A stretch of 64,000 bases of DNA from Chryseobacterium gilvum. GTDB taxonomy: Bacteria > Bacteroidota > Bacteroidia > Flavobacteriales > Weeksellaceae. Made by a program: the position numbers and the translations under genes. A model generated the notes under the pieces. It was not told where the DNA came from. It saw nothing but the letters and a program-made list of their open reading frames with translations, and made no database searches. Positions 9,394 through 17,250 of this stretch are shown here, one piece after another; the first letter of the stretch is position 1; the number at the start of each line of letters is the position of its first letter. Location of the stretch: NCBI RefSeq assembly GCF_025628965.1, contig NZ_JAOTEN010000004.1:124001-188000 (forward strand). Direction: 5' to 3'.

Positions 9394-9413
9394 ACAAATA
9401 TCACAATATTTGT
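9394..9413. promoter_or_regulatory. Palindromic candidate operator upstream of the TonB receptor
   Basis: Perfect inverted repeat of 8-bp arms, ACAAATAT-CACA-ATATTTGT, centred about 47 bases upstream of the -7 box at 9448. The position and symmetry suit a dimeric regulator binding site, for example an iron- or siderophore-responsive one. Which protein binds is not known. Confidence 0.4.
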
Positions 9414-9447
9414 TTTTAATAATTCTAAATAAAAGGAAACAAATACT

Positions 9448-9455
9448 TACTTTTG
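9448..9455 (+). promoter_or_regulatory. Bacteroidota -7 box (TACTTTTG) for the TonB receptor
   Basis: Exact TAnnTTTG match 33 bases before the ATG at 9489, placing the transcript start near 9462. Confidence 0.55.
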
Positions 9456-9460
9456 CCGCA

Positions 9461-9483
9461 TTATTTAAAATCACTCTAAATAA
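9461..9483. promoter_or_regulatory. Second inverted repeat overlapping the predicted transcript start
   Basis: Perfect 7-bp arms TTATTTA and TAAATAA separated by nine bases, covering the predicted +1 and ending five bases before the start codon. It could be an operator or an mRNA leader hairpin. The AT-only arms make a chance occurrence plausible. Confidence 0.3.
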
Positions 9484-9488
9484 AAACA

Positions 9489-11765
9489 ATGAATAAACCA
9501 CTGATAACTTTAGGATTTCTTGCGCTTTCTCTATCATTATCTGCTCAGATGAGATATAATACGGAAAGCGATACGATCAGAATTCAAATCATTGAAGATG
9601 TCAACCTGCATAAAACGGGAAATCCCAACAAGGCAACTCCCCAATCTACTAAATCTAATCTTACGGTTATGGAAATGCCGCAGCCTATTGCGATAGTAAC
9701 CCATGAAATTATTGAGCAGCAGCAGGCAAAACAGCTGAGTGACGTTTTACAGAATGTGAATGGTATTTACATAACCTCATCCAGAGGAAATTCTCAGGAC
9801 AGCTTTGGCGGACGTGGTTTTATCTTAGGAAATGACAATATTTTCAAAAACGGATCCAGAGTAAACAGTGGAGTCTTCCCTGAAATCAGCGGTTTAGAAA
9901 GAGTGGAGGTTCTTAAAGGAGCCAACGCAATGCTGTATGGAAATACTGCTGCAGGTGGCGTCATTAATATGATTACAAAAAAACCGAAATTTAATTTTGG
10001 AGGAAGCATGGGAATGAATGCCGGAAGCTGGAATTCTTATAAACCAACGGTTGATATATATGGACCTTTATCTAAAAACATTGCATTCCGGGTAAACGGC
10101 ACTTATGAATATGCGGAAAGCTTCAGGGATGTGGTACAATCTGAAAAATACTATTTCAACCCTTCATTTTTATTTAATTTAGGTTCAAAATCACAATTGA
10201 TTGTTGAGGCAGATTATCTTAAAAATGATTTTACTCCAGATTTTGGAATCGGGTCTATTACTGAAAAAGATCAAAGCTACAGATTGAATGATGCGGTATC
10301 CAGAAATGTTTTTTTCGGAACAGACTGGCAATATCAAAATGTACAGCAAGTTTCTACAAATGTTACCTTCAACCATCAGTTAAGCGAAAACTGGTCTTTG
10401 AACGCTACTGCTTCTTACCAGAATTATACGAAAGATTATTTTTCTTCTGAAAGAGTGCAATGGGCTTATAACGGTGCGAATGCAAACCGGCTTTCATGGA
10501 ACAGGCCTTTTGGTAAAACATACAACGAGCAAAACTATACTTCCGCACAGGTAAATATTAACGGGGAATTCAATACCGGGAAAATCAACCATAAAGTTTT
10601 GATTGGTTCTGATGCAGATTACAGCCAGGCAGATTCTTATACCTATACTTTAAGCGCTACCTCAAATATTTTATATTTGGATGATCCTTCCACATGGGGA
10701 AGTATTGATATGCCAAATTCTACTCTTAATACCAGAAACAGAATCAATACAAGGAGAATAGGAATCTATGCACAGGATTTTATCAGCTTGACAAAACAGT
10801 TTAAAGTTTTAGCAGGTTTAAGATGGTCTTATGTAGAAAATATGCCGACATTAACCACGCGTTTTACATTTAATGATAAATTTGAAGTAGCAAACTCGGC
10901 AACTTCGGATAATGCATTTTCTCCGAAAGTGGGAATTGTGTATATGCCAAATGATAATTTTTCAGCTTTTGCCACTTATACCAACTCGTTTGTTGCCAAT
11001 TCAGGATATACTTCAGATCAGTTTGGTACAGTAAACACTAATCAGCCTGTTGCGCAGGTTCAAAACCAACTGAATACTTTATCAAGACAAAGCATAAAAC
11101 CCACAACAGTAGATCAGTATGAAGTGGGGATTAAAAAGAATTTCTGGAATAATGCTGTGGCGATCAACGTTACCGCTTATCAGATTATGTACAATAATTA
11201 TTATCAGACCTATTGGTTTGCCTCTGTGCCAAATGGTTTGCCGGTCAACTCGTCTGACACCAATCTTAAAGAATATGCCGGAAATATGAGAAGCCGTGGC
11301 GTGGAACTTGACATTACAGGAAACCCGACGCAGAATCTCTCAATCATCGGAGGTTTTTCTTATAATAATTCCGTGTATGTAGACACCCCTGAAAAGGGAT
11401 ATGTGGAAAAACAAAGACTGGTAAGAACACCCGCAACAACCGCCAATGCATCTGTTTTTTATAAATTCACAGACTATGTAAAAGGTTTAAAAATCGGCGC
11501 GGGAATTTATTACATCGGAGACAGAATCGCAGGATGGAATGATTCAAAATCTACCGATTTGAGCAGAAATGGAGTTACCAGAATGTTTGACCTGAAAGAT
11601 TACACCACCGTTTCGCTTTCCGCGGGATATGAATGGAGTAAATTCTCGATCCAGGGGAAGGTAGGAAATTTATTTGATGTGGTTAATTATAATGTTCATG
11701 AAAATTATTCTGTAAACCCTATTACACCACGCAATTACTATTTTACATTAACATACAGACTTTAA
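9489..11765 (+). CDS. TonB-dependent siderophore-type outer-membrane receptor
   Basis: A 758-residue receptor with a cleavable signal peptide (ITLGFLALSLSLSAQ). The plug domain starts near residue 60 with SNLTVMEMPQPIAIVTHEII and contains the RGF motif (FGGRGFIL) and LERVEVLKGANAMLYGNTAAGGVINMITKKP, a textbook siderophore-receptor plug. The remainder is a 22-strand barrel rich in aromatic-terminated strands, ending NYYFTLTYRL. It imports a ferric siderophore or similar ligand using TonB-ExbBD energy. There is no N-terminal carboxypeptidase-like or signalling extension. It is followed by a strong hairpin and then a PepSY gene, a frequent partner of such receptors, suggesting iron-linked control; ligand identity is unknown. 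Confidence 0.9.
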   Translation: MNKPLITLGFLALSLSLSAQMRYNTESDTIRIQIIEDVNLHKTGNPNKATPQSTKSNLTVMEMPQPIAIVTHEIIEQQQAKQLSDVLQNVNGIYITSSRGNSQDSFGGRGFILGNDNIFKNGSRVNSGVFPEISGLERVEVLKGANAMLYGNTAAGGVINMITKKPKFNFGGSMGMNAGSWNSYKPTVDIYGPLSKNIAFRVNGTYEYAESFRDVVQSEKYYFNPSFLFNLGSKSQLIVEADYLKNDFTPDFGIGSITEKDQSYRLNDAVSRNVFFGTDWQYQNVQQVSTNVTFNHQLSENWSLNATASYQNYTKDYFSSERVQWAYNGANANRLSWNRPFGKTYNEQNYTSAQVNINGEFNTGKINHKVLIGSDADYSQADSYTYTLSATSNILYLDDPSTWGSIDMPNSTLNTRNRINTRRIGIYAQDFISLTKQFKVLAGLRWSYVENMPTLTTRFTFNDKFEVANSATSDNAFSPKVGIVYMPNDNFSAFATYTNSFVANSGYTSDQFGTVNTNQPVAQVQNQLNTLSRQSIKPTTVDQYEVGIKKNFWNNAVAINVTAYQIMYNNYYQTYWFASVPNGLPVNSSDTNLKEYAGNMRSRGVELDITGNPTQNLSIIGGFSYNNSVYVDTPEKGYVEKQRLVRTPATTANASVFYKFTDYVKGLKIGAGIYYIGDRIAGWNDSKSTDLSRNGVTRMFDLKDYTTVSLSAGYEWSKFSIQGKVGNLFDVVNYNVHENYSVNPITPRNYYFTLTYRL

Positions 11766-11786
11766 TCAATAATAAACTATGAATAG

Positions 11787-11821
11787 AAGTGGAAACTGCG
11801 ATTATGCAGTTTCCACTTTTG
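11787..11821 (+). terminator. Strong hairpin between TonB receptor and PepSY gene
   Basis: Perfect 13-bp stem AAGTGGAAACTGC / GCAGTTTCCACTT with a 6-base loop and a short T run. It may terminate or attenuate transcription from the receptor gene before the PepSY gene. Confidence 0.7.
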
Positions 11822-11842
11822 AAATTTAAAAACAAATAAGAT

Positions 11843-12358
11843 ATGGATAAAATCAAAGACACCAGAAGTTTTATGAGAGTTACGCACCGTTATCTCGGAT
11901 ATTTTCTTTCCGGGATTATGCTTATTTATTCGATAAGCGGAGTTTTGCTCATTTACAGAGATACCGATTTCCTGAAAAACGAAAAAAAATACGATAAGAT
12001 TATTGCCAAAAATCTCGACGGCAAAGCGCTCGGAAAAGAACTTAAAATGAAAAATCTGGAAGTGGAAAAAACAGAAGGAAACATTTTAAAATTCAAGCAG
12101 GGAACGTACGATTCTTCTACAGGAAGGGCAAAATATACCAAAAAAGAACTGCCGTTTGTTTTAGATAAAATGACGAAACTTCACAAAGCACAGTCAAAAG
12201 ATACGTTATCACCACTCAATGCATTCTTCGGAATTTCCCTGTTTTTCTTCGTTATCTCAAGTTTCTGGATGTTTAATACGAAATCCAAGGCATTTAAGCG
12301 CGGAATAAAATTTGCGGTTGCCGGGATTATTGTTTCTATTATCCTGTTGTTCATTTAA
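11843..12358 (+). CDS. PepSY-associated membrane protein
   Basis: The 171-residue product opens with RSFMRVTHRYLGYFLSGIMLIYSISGVLLIY, the PepSY-associated transmembrane signature (RxxHRYxG then a long helix). A periplasmic stretch (about residues 42-115) follows and then two more helices, ISLFFFVISSFWMF and IKFAVAGIIVSIILLFI. Full-length iron-regulated PepSY proteins are usually two to three times longer; this is the short type. Proteins of this group commonly sit beside siderophore receptors and some act as ferric-siderophore reductases, but no heme- or flavin-binding domain is visible here beyond the one conserved His pair near the first helix. Its job is inferred from its position downstream of the receptor. 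Confidence 0.75.
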   Translation: MDKIKDTRSFMRVTHRYLGYFLSGIMLIYSISGVLLIYRDTDFLKNEKKYDKIIAKNLDGKALGKELKMKNLEVEKTEGNILKFKQGTYDSSTGRAKYTKKELPFVLDKMTKLHKAQSKDTLSPLNAFFGISLFFFVISSFWMFNTKSKAFKRGIKFAVAGIIVSIILLFI

Positions 12359-12427
12359 AGTATCAACTTCCCGAAAGCTTTATTTAAAGAGAAACTATGA
12401 CCTATATCATCATTAAAGAATCCTGAG

Positions 12428-12443
12428 TGGCACATTTATTGAA
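12428..12443 (+). promoter_or_regulatory. Sigma-54-like promoter candidate upstream of the barrel gene
   Basis: TGGCACATTTATTGAA aligns to the sigma-54 consensus TGGCACR-N4-TTGCW with exact spacing. The -24 half is perfect and the -12 half has A in place of the conserved C. It lies about 50 bases before the ATG at 12493, and no TAnnTTTG box is present there. Confidence 0.4.
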
Positions 12444-12492
12444 TTTACTGATTTGTCAAAATAATGAACATTAAATATTAAATTATAAATCT

Positions 12493-13083
12493 ATGAAAAA
12501 ACTAATTTTTACAGGAATATTGGCTGTTGCAGGATTAGCCGGTACAGCTAAAGCTCAAATTCAGCAAGGGAACTGGCTGGTTGGAAGCAGTTTGTTATCA
12601 AGCAATTTCGGATTGAATACCGGTGGTGGGTACAGCATCGCTTTACAACCAAAAGCAGCTTATTTTGTACAGGATAATGTTGCAGTTGGAGGATATGTAA
12701 ACTTAGGAATCAGCAAGGTAACCAACGGAAGCCCGACAAGATTTGATTATGGCGTAGGAGCAATGGGACGTTATTATCTTTCTCCAGGTGAAAAAGGAGT
12801 AGATAATTTATTGAACCACGGTAGATGGTTTTTTGAAGGTAATTTAGGAGTAGGTGGTTCATCTGTAGAAAACGGTAACTCTACCACAGGATTAGACTTT
12901 GGAGTAGGACCTGGTTATTCTTATTTTATTACACCAAATATCGGTTTGGAAGGTTTAGTTAAATATCAAGGTCAATCAGGCTTTGGTAATGAAGGATTAA
13001 ATTCAAACATTACGTTTAATGTAGGTTTCAGTATTTACTTGCCCACTTCTAAAGGAAGAGAAGTGATCAACGATGTGAAATAA
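12493..13083 (+). CDS. Outer-membrane beta-barrel protein
   Basis: A 196-residue protein with a signal peptide (KLIFTGILAVAGLAGTAKAQ) and a porin-like or OmpW/OmpA-type small barrel. Alternating aromatic strands and Gly-rich turns are visible, such as YFVQDNVAVGGYVNLGIS, DYGVGAMGRYYLSP and FEGNLGVGGSS, with the final strand NITFNVGFSIYLP. Probably an 8-stranded barrel in the outer membrane; no transport substrate can be assigned. It has no close upstream partner on its strand and is bounded by a strong bidirectional terminator, so it is likely expressed alone, possibly from a sigma-54-type promoter. Confidence 0.75.
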   Translation: MKKLIFTGILAVAGLAGTAKAQIQQGNWLVGSSLLSSNFGLNTGGGYSIALQPKAAYFVQDNVAVGGYVNLGISKVTNGSPTRFDYGVGAMGRYYLSPGEKGVDNLLNHGRWFFEGNLGVGGSSVENGNSTTGLDFGVGPGYSYFITPNIGLEGLVKYQGQSGFGNEGLNSNITFNVGFSIYLPTSKGREVINDVK

Positions 13084-13102
13084 TTTTACCATCATATATA
13101 CA

Positions 13103-13133
13103 AAAGCGGCCCGAAAAATTTTCGGGCCGCTTT
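13103..13133. terminator. Bidirectional terminator between the barrel gene and the peroxiredoxin gene
   Basis: GC-rich stem AAAGCGGCCCGAA / TTCGGGCCGCTTT with a short A/T loop; T runs on either strand serve both convergent genes. Confidence 0.85.
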
Positions 13134-13176
13134 CTTTCAATTAAACCAAACTATATAAATAAATAAAAAATCAAGC

Positions 13177-13812
13177 TCACTTGTTGGGTTGCGGCGTGTA
13201 CCGCAGATACGGTTTTATTTCCGTCACTCCTTTAGGGAAAATAGTTCTGGCCTCTTCTGTAGAAACAGATGGCGGGACAATGACATCATCACCGTCGTTC
13301 CAGTTAACTGGAGTGGCAATTTTATAAGAATCTACCAACTGTAAAGAATCCAAAACACGGATGATTTCGTTAAAATTTCTGCCCGTAGAAGCAGGATACG
13401 TAATAATTAAACGCACTTTTTTATCAGGGTCAATAATAAGTAAAGAGCGGACTGTAGCCGTAAGAGAAGCATTGGGATGAATAAAATCATACAATTCTGA
13501 TACTTTTCTGTCTTTATCTGCAATGATCGGAAACTGCACCTGCGTATTTTGAGTTTCATTGATGTCTTTGATCCAGTTCTTATGATCTTCTACTCCATCT
13601 ACGCTCAACGCGATAACCTTTGTGCTCCTCTTATCAAACTCATCCTTCAGTTTTGAGGTATATCCTAATTCTGTCGTACAAACAGGAGTATAATCTGCAG
13701 GGTGTGAAAATAAAATCCCCCATGAATCTCCTAAATAGTCATAAAAATCTAAACTTCCCTCTGATGAATCTGCCTGAAAGTTGGGTGCGATATCTCCTAG
13801 TTTTATTGACAT
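13177..13812 (-). CDS. Peroxiredoxin, 1-Cys (Prx6) type
   Basis: A 211-residue thiol peroxidase that reduces hydrogen peroxide and organic hydroperoxides. The peroxidatic Cys45 lies in HPADYTPVCTTELG, the TxxC motif of the family. The remaining sequence follows the Prx6 subfamily: VIALSVDGVEDHKNW, PIIADKDRKVSELY, the LLIIDPDKKVRLIITYPASTGRN strand, and the extended C-terminal arm NWNDGDDVIVPPSV. No second Cys is present in the protein as read, so it would need an external thiol for recycling. Cytoplasmic, no signal peptide. A -7 box is at 13834-13841, and it is convergent with the barrel gene. Confidence 0.93.
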   Translation of the reverse strand: MSIKLGDIAPNFQADSSEGSLDFYDYLGDSWGILFSHPADYTPVCTTELGYTSKLKDEFDKRSTKVIALSVDGVEDHKNWIKDINETQNTQVQFPIIADKDRKVSELYDFIHPNASLTATVRSLLIIDPDKKVRLIITYPASTGRNFNEIIRVLDSLQLVDSYKIATPVNWNDGDDVIVPPSVSTEEARTIFPKGVTEIKPYLRYTPQPNK

Positions 13813-13833
13813 AATGATTATTTTATTAGTCTA

Positions 13834-13841
13834 CAAATTTA
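13834..13841 (-). promoter_or_regulatory. Bacteroidota -7 box (TAAATTTG) for the peroxiredoxin gene
   Basis: Exact TAnnTTTG on the reverse strand, 21 bases before the ATG at 13812. Confidence 0.5.
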
Positions 13842-13906
13842 ATAGACTTTTTGATACTGGCAAAATTTTTGCTTAAAAATTATTTTAAATCTTAACGATC
13901 ATATTC

Positions 13907-14797
13907 ATGCAGAAAAAAGGATTGAGCTATCTTGAAGTTGTTTATAATGTTTTGGAAAACTGGTATCTGAAATTTGCAGAGCTTACGCCGAAATTAGTGG
14001 TAGGGATTATTGTATTTTCATTTTTTCTCATCACCAGTAAATATCTGAGTATTTTTGCCGTAAAAATTTTCCATAAATTATTTCCGAAGAGCAAAAAAGA
14101 AAGTTCATTGGTCACTTTAATTGGTGTTTTCCGCTTTCTGATTATGATTATGGGAACTTTCATCGCGTTAGAAATTATGGGTTTCAGTGGGTTTCTCTGG
14201 AAATTCATCGGAAGCTTAGGCGTTGCAGGGGTTATTGCAGGGGTTGCCCTGAAAGATCTCGTCTCGAGTATTTTCTCAGGAATGCTGATTGGTATCGACA
14301 AGGCTTTTAAAGTGGGAGATTATATCACCATCGGAAATCATTCCGGGACGGTACAGGAAATTGGTTTTTTAACAACCAAACTCATTACAGACGACGGTAA
14401 GAAAGCGTACATCCCGAATCAGGTCATTTTTAACGCTCCTTTTTACAATATTACAGCGTCTCCGCAGCGCAAAATTATTCTTGACTTTGAAATTCCGGCG
14501 GATGAAGACATCAGTACTGCTCAGAAAGGGATTTTAGAGGTAATAAAAAATTTGGAGCATGTAGACCGCTTAGAAAGTGTTGAGGTTATTCTTACGACCC
14601 TTAAGCAGGGATCTTTTAACCTGCAAGCAAAATTCTGGATTGAAGTGGGCGCAAATATGGGCCAGCTGAAAAGTGAAGCGCTGATCAGAATAAAACAGCA
14701 GCTTGATTCAGATAAGATCCTTTTAGTAACTCCAACAACGATCAACATTACTAATGGCGAAAGTTTATTAGGTGATACTACTACTCCCCAAAGCTAA
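13907..14797 (+). CDS. Small-conductance mechanosensitive channel (MscS family)
   Basis: The 296-residue protein is close in length to E. coli MscS (286). Three helices are seen: about residues 20-45 (LVVGIIVFSFFLIT), 65-90 (VFRFLIMIMGTFIALEIMG) and the pore-lining TM3 GSLGVAGVIAGVALKDLVSSIFSGMLI with the Gly/Ala packing pattern of MscS. The beta domain follows (FKVGDYITIGNHSGTVQEIGFLTTKLIT), then KKAYIPNQVIFNAPFYN, and an alpha/beta C-terminal vestibule domain. The channel opens under membrane tension and releases solutes on hypo-osmotic shock. It is convergent with the next gene with only 22 bases between them and no visible terminator. Confidence 0.92.
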   Translation: MQKKGLSYLEVVYNVLENWYLKFAELTPKLVVGIIVFSFFLITSKYLSIFAVKIFHKLFPKSKKESSLVTLIGVFRFLIMIMGTFIALEIMGFSGFLWKFIGSLGVAGVIAGVALKDLVSSIFSGMLIGIDKAFKVGDYITIGNHSGTVQEIGFLTTKLITDDGKKAYIPNQVIFNAPFYNITASPQRKIILDFEIPADEDISTAQKGILEVIKNLEHVDRLESVEVILTTLKQGSFNLQAKFWIEVGANMGQLKSEALIRIKQQLDSDKILLVTPTTINITNGESLLGDTTTPQS

Positions 14798-14819
14798 ACA
14801 TTATAGTTAAAGAATCGTA

Positions 14820-15311
14820 TTATTTTTTGCGTTTCAATTTGACGCTGTCTTTTTTCGGCATTTTTGCTACGGAATCATTCTGCATTAACGGTGCTCCCAA
14901 AACATAATTGGTATTTTTTATAGTATCCTGCTCTGTATCTGCGACTAAAACACCGGTTGTTACAGAACAGGAGTCGTCTTTTGGTTTAGAGCACCCTGTC
15001 AAAAAAAGAATAAAGGCAAGAACGGAACCTGTTATTTTATTATTCTGAAGAAAAGACGGGATATATTTAAAAAATCTGGCCTTGATTTTTTCTGATGGAT
15101 TTGAATTGCTGTTCGTTAACTGATGATTATAAAACCTTCCGCAAAGGTGATCTTCGTTTTTATCTTTAAAAATTTGCTGAATTTCTTCCGGGGTTTTCTG
15201 GGTAAAGTCAATCACACATTTATTGCAGACATCACAGAATTTACCTTTTTCCTGAGAAGTCATTAATTCCCAGTTTTCTGAGCACGGATTTGGAATGTGT
15301 ATATTTTTCAT
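14820..15311 (-). CDS. Cys-rich N-terminal domain protein with an internal lipobox-like membrane segment
   Basis: A 163-residue protein of a family I recognise only as a recurring Bacteroidota type. Residues 1-60 carry five Cys in a pattern suggesting metal binding: C10, then C26xxC29xxC32 in GKFCDVCNKCVIDFT, and C57. A basic linker follows (KIKARFFKYIPSF), then a single hydrophobic segment ITGSVLAFILFLTGC (about 94-107) ending in a sequence that looks like a lipobox but is internal. The C-terminus is hydrophilic and ends KLKRKK. Topology is therefore odd: the Cys-rich head would be cytoplasmic and the tail periplasmic. No function is assigned. It is downstream of sucC but separated from it by a terminator. 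Confidence 0.65.
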   Translation of the reverse strand: MKNIHIPNPCSENWELMTSQEKGKFCDVCNKCVIDFTQKTPEEIQQIFKDKNEDHLCGRFYNHQLTNSNSNPSEKIKARFFKYIPSFLQNNKITGSVLAFILFLTGCSKPKDDSCSVTTGVLVADTEQDTIKNTNYVLGAPLMQNDSVAKMPKKDSVKLKRKK

Positions 15312-15339
15312 CAGATATGATTTAATGCTAAAAAATAAA

Positions 15340-15365
15340 AAACCGTTCCAAAAATGAAACGGTTT
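15340..15365 (-). terminator. Terminator of sucC
   Basis: AAACCGTT / AACGGTTT 8-bp stem; on the reverse strand it is followed by a long T run (complement of the A-rich stretch at 15330-15339). Confidence 0.75.
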
Positions 15366-15387
15366 AAATGTATATCAAATTTCAGTC

Positions 15388-16578
15388 TTATGCTAAAACT
15401 TCTTTTACTTTATTAGCAGCTTCTTCCAAAGTAATTGCTGAATGTACAGGAAGGCCTGAATCATCAATTAATTTTTTAGCTTCTACAGCATTTGTTCCCT
15501 GCAATCTTACGATCAACGGAACAGGAAGGCTTCCCATTGCTCTGTACGCATCTACAACCCCTTGAGCAACTCTGTCACATCGTACGATACCTCCGAAGAT
15601 GTTGATCAAAATAGCTTTTACGTTTGGATCTCTCAAGATAATTCCGAAAGCAGTCTGTACTCTTTGAGCATCAGCAGTTCCACCCACGTCCAGGAAGTTT
15701 GCCGGGTTACCGCCGGACAATTTAATGATATCCATCGTTGCCATTGCAAGACCGGCTCCGTTTACCATACAGGCGACGTTACCATCCAGTTTCACGAAGT
15801 TTAGACCTGCTTCACCCGCTTCTACATCGATAGGATCTTCTTCTCTTGTATCTCTCAACGCTTCAAGATCTTTGTGACGGAACAATGAGTTCCCATCCAA
15901 AGTTACTTTAGCATCTACTGCGATAATTTTGTTATCAGAAGTTTTTAATACAGGGTTGATCTCAAAAAGGGAAGCATCAATTCCTACATATGCGTTATAT
16001 AGTGAAGTAATGAATTTTGTAAATTCTTTGAACGCATTTCCTTCAAGACCTAAGTTGAAAGCAATTTTTCTTGCCTGGAAACCTTGAAGACCTAAAGTAG
16101 GATCAATCAATTCGTTGTGGATTAAATGAGGAGTCACTTCTGCAACGTGCTCTATATCCATCCCACCTTCTGTAGAATATACGATGGTGTTTTTTCCTTC
16201 CGCTCTGTCTAGAAGAATAGAAACATAAAATTCTTTCGTTTCAGACTCTCCCGGATAATAAACATCTTCTGCCACCAATACAGAATTTACCAATTTACCT
16301 TCAGCAGACGTTTGTGGAGTGATCAATTGCATTCCGATAATGTTCTGAGCGTTTTCTTTTAGTTTATCCATGTTTGGAGAAAACTTTACACCGCCACCTT
16401 TACCACGGCCCCCTGCATGAATCTGCGCCTTTACGACCCAAGCTTTAGCTCCGGTTTCAGCGGTCAATTTCTCAGCAGCAGCTACGGCTTCTTCTACATT
16501 ATTCGCTACAAAACCACGTTGGATTGCTACTCCGTACTTTGATAAAATCTCTTTTGATTGATACTCGTGAAGATTCAT
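15388..16578 (-). CDS. sucC: Succinate-CoA ligase (ADP-forming) subunit beta
   Basis: The beta subunit of succinyl-CoA synthetase, which in the TCA cycle makes ATP and succinate from succinyl-CoA. The 396-residue product has the normal length. The ATP-grasp N-terminus is clear (MNLHEYQSKEILSKYGV, WVVKAQIHAGGRGKGGGVKF), as are DAKVTLDGNSLFRH, FLDVGGTADAQRV and the nearly invariant LINIFGGIVRCDRVAQGVVDA near residue 325. The partner subunit gene sucD is not adjacent; upstream of sucC is a 240-base intergenic region with its own promoter box. Expression is therefore probably monocistronic and must be balanced with sucD elsewhere. Confidence 0.97.
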   Translation of the reverse strand: MNLHEYQSKEILSKYGVAIQRGFVANNVEEAVAAAEKLTAETGAKAWVVKAQIHAGGRGKGGGVKFSPNMDKLKENAQNIIGMQLITPQTSAEGKLVNSVLVAEDVYYPGESETKEFYVSILLDRAEGKNTIVYSTEGGMDIEHVAEVTPHLIHNELIDPTLGLQGFQARKIAFNLGLEGNAFKEFTKFITSLYNAYVGIDASLFEINPVLKTSDNKIIAVDAKVTLDGNSLFRHKDLEALRDTREEDPIDVEAGEAGLNFVKLDGNVACMVNGAGLAMATMDIIKLSGGNPANFLDVGGTADAQRVQTAFGIILRDPNVKAILINIFGGIVRCDRVAQGVVDAYRAMGSLPVPLIVRLQGTNAVEAKKLIDDSGLPVHSAITLEEAANKVKEVLA

Positions 16579-16616
16579 ATTATTTTTATTATTTTATTTT
16601 AAAATTTAAAGGTTGA

Positions 16617-16624
16617 CAAATTTA
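16617..16624 (-). promoter_or_regulatory. Bacteroidota -7 box (TAAATTTG) for sucC
   Basis: Exact TAnnTTTG on the reverse strand; predicted leader about 30 bases to the ATG at 16578. Confidence 0.55.
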
Positions 16625-16791
16625 CTAAAAAGACATGGAAGTTCAAGTTTATTGACTTAAAATTATTACGAATGATCGATTTCAAATTCCAGCATTGATA
16701 TTTGAATTCAAATTAAGCAAAATGTAATTCATAAAAACTTTTAAGATGTTTCAAAAAGCTTAGCATTGAATTGCTAATACCAACCGTTTTG

Positions 16792-16812
16792 ACGCTCGCT
16801 TCGTTCGCGCCT
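16792..16812 (-). repeat. Short GC-rich repeat related to the 29.6-kb element
   Basis: The reverse strand reads GGCGCGAACGAAGCGAGCG, which differs at one of 19 positions from the core at 29609-29627. It lies 10 bases past the stop codon of the DUF423 gene in an otherwise AT-rich spacer. Confidence 0.5.
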
Positions 16813-16821
16813 TATCCCAAA

Positions 16822-17214
16822 TTATACTTTAAATTCTGTTTTTAGCAAAATAGAAATCAGCATTCCCCAGCTTACAATCATCAATAATCCTCCCAACGGA
16901 GTAATGGGACCTAAAAATTTCAGGTTAACGCCTAAATAATCCTGAAGACTCAGAAAATAAATGCTGAAAGAAAAAAGTATGGTTCCTGCAATCATAAAAA
17001 TAGAGATCCATCTTTGTGATGAGGTGTCAAATTTTAGAATATACCCTATAATTAATAAAAAGAAAGCCGCATACATTTGATATCGCACCCCTGTTTCAAA
17101 ACTTTCGAGTCTTTCTACAGATAAAATTTTCTTCAGAGCGTGTGCACCGAACGCTCCTAGAATCACAGACAGCATTCCGTACACGGCGCCAAAAATTAAA
17201 GTAATTGTTTTCAT
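16822..17214 (-). CDS. DUF423 family membrane protein (YgdD-like)
   Basis: A 130-residue protein with four predicted helices. The N-terminus ITLIFGAVYGMLSVILGAFGAHALKKIL with the FGAHALK motif and the following FETGVRYQMYAAFFLLIIGY are diagnostic of DUF423 (E. coli YgdD). The last two helices include ITPLGGLLMIVSWGMLISIL. It is an inner-membrane protein of unknown function. It sits 36 bases after the 51-aa gene and behind HMG-CoA reductase on the same strand, so the three are likely one transcript. Confidence 0.88.
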   Translation of the reverse strand: MKTITLIFGAVYGMLSVILGAFGAHALKKILSVERLESFETGVRYQMYAAFFLLIIGYILKFDTSSQRWISIFMIAGTILFSFSIYFLSLQDYLGVNLKFLGPITPLGGLLMIVSWGMLISILLKTEFKV

Positions 17215-17250
17215 TTATAATGTATTTCAACAGGTTTTAATCAAACTTGT

